Assembly: GCA_966250385.1 (NCBI GenBank)
Contig: CBINHC010000001.1
Location: forward strand, 248,001-312,000
Source of the DNA: DASWTL01 sp966250385
GTDB taxonomy: Bacteria > Bacteroidota > Bacteroidia > Sphingobacteriales > Sphingobacteriaceae
Reading direction: 5' to 3'
DNA length: 64,000 nt
Part shown: positions 59,834 to 64,000 of the stretch, piece after piece
Position numbering within the stretch: position 1 is the stretch's first letter
How the letters are laid out: each line of letters starts with the position of its first letter
Translations under genes and position numbers: made by a program
Notes under the pieces: model-generated
Seen by the model: only the letters and a program-made list of their open reading frames with translations
What the model was told of the DNA's origin: nothing
The model's database searches: none

Positions 59834-60251
59834 GTTTGAAAACAGCTACCAGAAGGCTGCGATCAACATCATTTATACGTACGGATGGCTTACGACGAAC
59901 CTTCGTGTCCGATTGAATAAATACGATATCACCCTCCAGCAGTTCAATATCCTGCGGATTCTGCGCGGCCAGTATCCTAAACCGGCGACCGTGAATCTGC
60001 TGAAGGAACGGATGCTGGACAAAATGAGCGATGCCTCCCGGATCGTCGACAGGCTGGTTCAGAAGGAACTGGTGAACCGCTGCACCAATCCCCAGGACCG
60101 GCGTGCGGTTGATATCACCATCAGCGACCGGGGACTGGAGCTCCTGGGAAAGCTGGATGACCAGATGTCGATCATCGATCTGATTAACGACCATATGTCC
60201 GAAGAGGAAGCCGTTCAGCTGAGTGAGCTGCTGGACAAGTTCCGGGGCTAG
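59805..60251 (+). CDS. MarR family transcriptional regulator
   Basis: 148 residues from the ATG at 59805, overlapping the DUF5522 gene by 29 nt. The winged helix-turn-helix region (about 30-120) includes LQQFNILRILRGQYPKPATVNLL and the wing VNRCTNPQDRRAVDITISDRG. It binds DNA as a dimer and usually responds to small phenolic ligands. The target gene is unknown. It converges with the ZIP gene, overlapping by 4 nt. Confidence 0.93.
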   Translation: MKLEHEISSKFENSYQKAAINIIYTYGWLTTNLRVRLNKYDITLQQFNILRILRGQYPKPATVNLLKERMLDKMSDASRIVDRLVQKELVNRCTNPQDRRAVDITISDRGLELLGKLDDQMSIIDLINDHMSEEEAVQLSELLDKFRG

Positions 60252-60964
60252 ATCAGGAATCCCACAAGTGCGATCCCGATTCCGGAGAGCACTGCAATCA
60301 GCTTTTTAAGGTTGTAATGATGGTCCACACTGGACTCAAACAGGATTGTTGTGGAAATGTGCAGGAAAATGCCGATCACGATACCCATGACCCGGTCAAA
60401 ATAACCGTTCAGGCCTGAGTTCGTGCGGTCGCTCAGTTCGGTACTGAATACGTACCCCAGAGGAGACATCAGTGCGAAAATGAGCAGGAGCAGGACGATC
60501 GACCGTTTGGACAGGTGGTTCTGGGAAAGTACGCTCGCCAGGGCGAATGCTGCGGGAATATGATGCAGTGAAATGCCAATTACCAGTTCGTCCTGGTGTC
60601 CTTCCGCCATCGGCATGCCTTCCAGGAAGGCATGGAGGCAGAGGCTTAACATGATCCCGTAGGGAAAGACCACATGGTCATGGGTATGGCTGTGCTTGTG
60701 AACATGTCCGTGTTCGATGCCTTCGGAGAACTGTTCCAGCACGATCTGCAGGAGAAACCCGCCCAGGACAAAGAGGCCCACCTGCTCACCGCCGGTCTCA
60801 TAAACATGGGGAATCAGGTGCAGTACGGTGATCGCAAAGAGATAGGCGCCGCTGAATGACAGGATCAGTTTCAGGCGCTGGGTGTTGTCCTTCCGGAAAA
60901 GGAAGATTCCCATACCGCCCAGAAAGGCGCTTGAAAATAACAGAATCAATCTCCAGTATTCCAT
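60248..60964 (-). CDS. ZIP family metal transporter
   Basis: 238 residues from the ATG at 60964. A longer frame to 61132 lies inside the PAP2 gene. About eight hydrophobic helices. The histidine-rich loop HGHVHKHSHTHDH lies between helices 3 and 4, and helix 4 has LCLHAFLEGMPMAEGHQDELVIGISLHHIPAAFALAS with the conserved metal-path histidines. It imports zinc or another divalent ion. It overlaps the upstream PAP2 gene by 19 nt. Confidence 0.9.
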   Translation of the reverse strand: MEYWRLILLFSSAFLGGMGIFLFRKDNTQRLKLILSFSGAYLFAITVLHLIPHVYETGGEQVGLFVLGGFLLQIVLEQFSEGIEHGHVHKHSHTHDHVVFPYGIMLSLCLHAFLEGMPMAEGHQDELVIGISLHHIPAAFALASVLSQNHLSKRSIVLLLLIFALMSPLGYVFSTELSDRTNSGLNGYFDRVMGIVIGIFLHISTTILFESSVDHHYNLKKLIAVLSGIGIALVGFLI

Positions 60965-61527
60965 TCTCTCTTGGTTTGAACAGCCAGAAATACGGTCGCC
61001 ACGAGGTAGCCGATGATACTTCCCAGGATTCCCCCGGCCAGCGTATCGAACGGATAATGCACCCCGACATAGATCTGCGCAAAACAGATCGAGAAAGCCC
61101 ACAGTATTCCCAGTGGCAGAATCCACTTCCACCTCCGGTAAAACAGCGTAATCAGGAAAAGGGCGATGCCGAAGTGGTTTGCGGCATGGGACGACGGCAT
61201 GCTGTACCCGCTCCCGCAGGCAATCCGGCTGATCATCAGCGGTTGCAGCTGCGGATCATTGCACGGCCGTAACCGCTGAACGGCAGGTTTGATGATGCTG
61301 GAGGCACTGTAGTCCGCCAGGCCGAAGGTCAGGAACATGGCTACGATTATCCCGACACCGGTTTTCTTATAGTTTCCGATGAGGAAGACGATCAGGAAAA
61401 GGTAGAGCGGCATCCAGAAGTAGCGGTTCCGGAGGTAGGGCATCAACGCGTCAAAGATCGGGTTTGCAAGTCCCCTGTTGATCCAAAGGAAGATCTCCTG
61501 GTCTATTTCCTGTAGTAAACTAAGCAT
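60946..61527 (-). CDS. PAP2 superfamily phosphatase
   Basis: 193 residues from the ATG at 61527. Acid phosphatase motifs: KPAVQRLRP, SMPSSHAANHFG and QIYVGVHYPFDTLAGG. Five or six membrane helices. Members dephosphorylate lipids such as undecaprenyl pyrophosphate or lipid A; the substrate is not predictable. It sits between the methyltransferase and ZIP genes, with overlaps on both sides, so the three form one unit. Confidence 0.92.
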   Translation of the reverse strand: MLSLLQEIDQEIFLWINRGLANPIFDALMPYLRNRYFWMPLYLFLIVFLIGNYKKTGVGIIVAMFLTFGLADYSASSIIKPAVQRLRPCNDPQLQPLMISRIACGSGYSMPSSHAANHFGIALFLITLFYRRWKWILPLGILWAFSICFAQIYVGVHYPFDTLAGGILGSIIGYLVATVFLAVQTKREWNTGD

Positions 61528-62257
61528 CGGCTTTCCGGCAAATAAAAATGATTCGGTCCGAGGTCTGCTCATCGAAACCGTTTAATGAATAGTCTCCGAA
61601 CCGCGCCTGTATTTCCAGACCGCTCTTTTCAAACATTCTGGCAAAGTCTTCCGGGGTGAATGCCCGGACCTCTTCCCGGAAAAGATAGTCCTGTTTCCCG
61701 TGATTAAAGGCGATGGATTTGACGATGCTTCCGTCGATTACTTTCTTGTTGATATGGAAGTCGATGCCGTCGATGTGCTTGACCTCCTCCCGGGTCAGGT
61801 TCGACAGGATCTTCCGGGTATTGAAGTAATCAAGTACCAGGAGCCCGTCTTTCTTCAGGGACTTTCGGAAGGCCCGCAGGGCATTGACATGGTCCTTCTC
61901 GGTCCGGAAATATCCGAAGCTGGTAAACAGGTTGAGTGCCAGATCAAAGTAGTTGATGTAGAACAGAAAGCGCATGTCATGCCGGAAGAACCGTAACCGG
62001 TCGTTTTCGAACTGTTTGGCAAATTTGATATTGGCGAAGGACAGGTCGATTCCGGTAATGTCATAGCCGTTCTTGTTCAGAAAAATGGAGTGCCGCCCGC
62101 GTCCGCAGGCGATATCCAGCAACTTGCTGCTTCGGTCCGTATGCAGATAATTCAGCAGGTTGCTGAGGAAAAATTCGGCTTCTTCATCATTACGCTGATG
62201 ATACAGGATGTGGTAATATGGAGAATTGAACCAGTTTTCGTACCACTTTTTAGACAT
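61520..62257 (-). CDS. Class I SAM-dependent methyltransferase
   Basis: 245 residues from the ATG at 62257 (MSKKWYENWFNSPYYHILY). A longer frame to 62350 crosses a TAnnTTTG motif. SAM-binding motif LLDIACGRGRHSIFLNKNGYDITGIDLS. Acidic loop and FGYFRTEKDHVNALRAFRKSLKKDGLLVLDYF complete the fold. The substrate is unknown. It is the first gene of the unit with PAP2 and ZIP. Confidence 0.9.
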   Translation of the reverse strand: MSKKWYENWFNSPYYHILYHQRNDEEAEFFLSNLLNYLHTDRSSKLLDIACGRGRHSIFLNKNGYDITGIDLSFANIKFAKQFENDRLRFFRHDMRFLFYINYFDLALNLFTSFGYFRTEKDHVNALRAFRKSLKKDGLLVLDYFNTRKILSNLTREEVKHIDGIDFHINKKVIDGSIVKSIAFNHGKQDYLFREEVRAFTPEDFARMFEKSGLEIQARFGDYSLNGFDEQTSDRIIFICRKADA

Positions 62258-62276
62258 ACAACGTTTATTAGAGGCG

Positions 62277-62284
62277 CAAATATA
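62277..62284 (-). promoter_or_regulatory. -7 promoter motif of the methyltransferase unit
   Basis: TATATTTG on the minus strand, exact TAnnTTTG match, 19 nt before the ATG. Confidence 0.5.
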
Positions 62285-62334
62285 ACAATTAAGTGCCGAG
62301 GCGGTATTTCTGTGCTTGGTTGCGCTTTTATTTT

Positions 62335-62342
62335 TATTTTTG
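62335..62342 (+). promoter_or_regulatory. -7 promoter motif of glmM
   Basis: TATTTTTG, exact TAnnTTTG match, 19 nt before the GTG. Confidence 0.5.
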
Positions 62343-62361
62343 GACGACAAAACTCTGACTA

Positions 62362-63750
62362 GTGACCTTAATCAAATCAATTTCAGGAATCCGGGGAACG
62401 ATCGGCGGCCCGGCCGGTGAAGGACTTTCGCCCGTTGATATCGTAAAATTCACGACCGCATTCGGCCGCTGGGTCATTGAAAGGACCGGGAACAGGAAGA
62501 TCGTGATCGGCCGTGATGCCCGGATCAGCGGTGAGATGGTACGGAACCTGGTCGTGGGAACCCTTCAGAGTATCGGTGTGGATGTGATCGACCTCGGCCT
62601 TTCCACCACGCCTACCGTCGAGATCGCCGTTCCGGATGAAAACGCCGGCGGGGGAATCATCCTGACGGCCAGCCATAATCCGAAGCAGTGGAACGCACTG
62701 AAGCTGCTGAACGCAGCCGGTGAGTTCATCTCCGATGCGGATGGAAAAAAGGTTCTTGAGCTGGCAGAAGACGCCGGTTTCGCCTTTGCCGAAGTCACCG
62801 GTCTGGGTACGGTGCAACTGAATGACACTTACCTGCAGAAACATATTGAGAAGATCCTGGCGCTTCCTCTGGTCGATACGGATGCCATCCGAAAGGCGGG
62901 GTTCAGCGTGGTCATTGACTGCGTGAATTCCACCGGGGGGATATTCGTTCCGGCGCTGCTGAAAGCACTGGGCGTAAACACGGTTCATGAACTCTACTGT
63001 GAGCCGAACGGGGATTTTCCGCATAATCCGGAACCGCTTCCCGAGAATCTGACCGCGCTTTCCCGTGAGGTGCTGCTCAGGAAGGCGGACCTGGGGATCG
63101 CCGTGGACCCGGATGTGGACCGTTTGTGTTTTGTCAGTGAGGACGGAACCATGTTCGGCGAAGAATATACGCTGGTTGCCGTGGCGGACTTCGTCCTGAA
63201 ACATACGCCCGGAAATACGGTTTCCAACCTCTCATCCACACGTGCGCTCCGGGATGTGACGCGGCGCCAGGGCGGTAGCTATACCGCAGCTGCGGTAGGT
63301 GAGGTAAACGTGGTCAACAAAATGAAGGAAACGAACGCCGTGATCGGCGGAGAGGGTAACGGCGGGGTCATTTACCCCGAGCTCCATTACGGACGGGATG
63401 CCCTGGCAGGGATCGCGCTGTTCCTGACGCACCTGGCCAAAACCGGCGGGACGGTCTCCGCACTGAGAAGTACCTATCCGAGCTACCATATTTCGAAGAA
63501 CAAGATCACGCTGACCCCTGAGATGGATATTGATTCCCTGCTGAGAAAAGTGGAGGAGAAATATACCAGGTATGAACTGAATACCGTTGATGGTCTGAAG
63601 ATCGATTTCGAAAATGAGTGGGTGCACCTGAGACGTTCCAATACGGAGCCGATCATCCGGATCTACTCCGAAGGCAATTCCGAGACGGTTGCCGAAAACC
63701 TTGCCAAAAAGATTATTACCGACATAAAAGAAATACTAAGAATAGACTAA
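62362..63750 (+). CDS. glmM: Phosphoglucosamine mutase
   Basis: 462 residues from a GTG. The phosphoserine loop is LTASHNPKQWN with S104. The metal loop reads AVDPDVDRLCFV, the sugar-binding loop is GGEGNGGVIYP, and the phosphate loop is RRSNTEPIIRIYSEG. It converts glucosamine-6-P to glucosamine-1-P for peptidoglycan and lipid A. Archaeal-type phosphomannomutase specificity is possible by sequence, but glmM is most likely in this phylum. The cysteine desulfurase gene follows 1 nt later. Confidence 0.88.
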   Translation: MTLIKSISGIRGTIGGPAGEGLSPVDIVKFTTAFGRWVIERTGNRKIVIGRDARISGEMVRNLVVGTLQSIGVDVIDLGLSTTPTVEIAVPDENAGGGIILTASHNPKQWNALKLLNAAGEFISDADGKKVLELAEDAGFAFAEVTGLGTVQLNDTYLQKHIEKILALPLVDTDAIRKAGFSVVIDCVNSTGGIFVPALLKALGVNTVHELYCEPNGDFPHNPEPLPENLTALSREVLLRKADLGIAVDPDVDRLCFVSEDGTMFGEEYTLVAVADFVLKHTPGNTVSNLSSTRALRDVTRRQGGSYTAAAVGEVNVVNKMKETNAVIGGEGNGGVIYPELHYGRDALAGIALFLTHLAKTGGTVSALRSTYPSYHISKNKITLTPEMDIDSLLRKVEEKYTRYELNTVDGLKIDFENEWVHLRRSNTEPIIRIYSEGNSETVAENLAKKIITDIKEILRID

Positions 63751-63751
63751 A

Positions 63752-64000
63752 ATGCGTGTATACCTTGATAATGCTGCTACCACTCCCATAGATAAAGAGG
63801 TTCTGCAGGAGATGTATGAAGTGATGGAGAACCATTACGGGAACCCTTCTTCCATCCATTCCCACGGGCGGGAAGTAAGGACCATTATCGAGAAAGCGCG
63901 AAAGACCGTTGCCGGGTTGCTCCACGCGGCGCCGTCTGAAATATTCTTTACCTCCGGCGGTACCGAGGCGGACAATACCGCCATCCGGTGCGGGATCATC
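63752..64000 (+). CDS. Cysteine desulfurase (IscS/NifS-like), N-terminal fragment
   Basis: ATG at 63752; 83 residues before the window ends. It begins MRVYLDNAATTPIDKEVLQE, and the later blocks NPSSIHSHGREVR and IFFTSGGTEADN are the PLP phosphate-binding start of class V aminotransferase-fold cysteine desulfurases. It supplies sulfur for Fe-S clusters or tRNA thiolation. The rest is outside the window. Confidence 0.95.
   Translation, partial: MRVYLDNAATTPIDKEVLQEMYEVMENHYGNPSSIHSHGREVRTIIEKARKTVAGLLHAAPSEIFFTSGGTEADNTAIRCGII

Overview
The window is chromosomal sequence from a Bacteroidota bacterium of moderately high GC. I infer the phylum from several things: TAnnTTTG-type -7 promoter motifs upstream of many genes; a type IX secretion plug protein; DUF3276, DUF5522, DUF1573, DUF6588-like and PAS-rich proteins; a NusB of about 315 residues; and lipobox-bearing outer-membrane lipoproteins. 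The gene set looks most like the Sphingobacteriia/Chitinophagia/Cytophagia part of the phylum, but I cannot name a genus. Nearly all of it is core or housekeeping DNA. I see no prophage, insertion sequence, CRISPR array or rRNA.

Layout. 1-5730: minus-strand genes for a Ppx/GppA phosphatase (cut by the window edge), a NatAB-type ABC exporter, a DUF72 protein, an AI-2E-type permease and a DUF6588-like secreted protein. 5869-7750: rluD and a class IV aminotransferase, facing fmt and a NamZ-type muramidase. 10124-15436: a LolE-like permease, mazG, a lipoprotein, twin KTSC proteins, a di-haem cytochrome, a PaiA-like acetyltransferase, an MnmC-like methyltransferase and a rhodanese. 15665-23573: an M13 peptidase, valS, small membrane/lipoproteins, an HsdR_N-like protein and holA. 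23849-28833 is the least familiar part: unknown small proteins, a tRNA-Cys-like sequence with an abnormal anticodon arm, an SPW-repeat protein, a four-PAS protein that keeps a kinase H-box but has no ATPase domain, and three tiny proteins. 29106-35309: an FG-GAP lipoprotein, a TlpA-type thioredoxin, an EVE protein, a thioesterase and the T9SS plug. 35343-39539: an ABC-F ATPase, pyrD, tRNA-Cys, a 59-residue basic protein and a SpoU methyltransferase. 39530-48212 is envelope-centred: a TamA/BamA-like protein, a patatin-barrel fusion, a small barrel and a PagL-like deacylase, with NUDIX and AEC genes among them. 48379-49600 is an AT-rich patch with an HEPN-like gene, a frameshifted partner gene and tRNA-Arg(CCG). 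49665-64000 is core again: ychF, speB, DUF3276, an MsbA-like exporter, leucine dehydrogenase, nusB-DUF1573-yajC, ybbR-coaE-exonuclease-DUF5522-marR, ZIP, PAP2, a methyltransferase, glmM and the start of a cysteine desulfurase.

Working together. Envelope biogenesis and maintenance dominate (NamZ, LolE-like, TamA-like, patatin barrel, PagL-like, T9SS plug, MsbA-like, GlmM, YajC, YbbR). Translation and RNA modification come next (ValS, Fmt, RluD, SpoU, MnmC-like, ABC-F, YchF, NusB, tRNAs). Transcription units are short and usually closed by strong hairpins. Several -7 motifs lie only 3-9 nt from the start codon, so very short-leader or leaderless mRNAs are likely. The best candidates for something undescribed are the HEPN-like/partner module at 48482-49327 and the odd tRNA-Cys-like element at 24754-24824.
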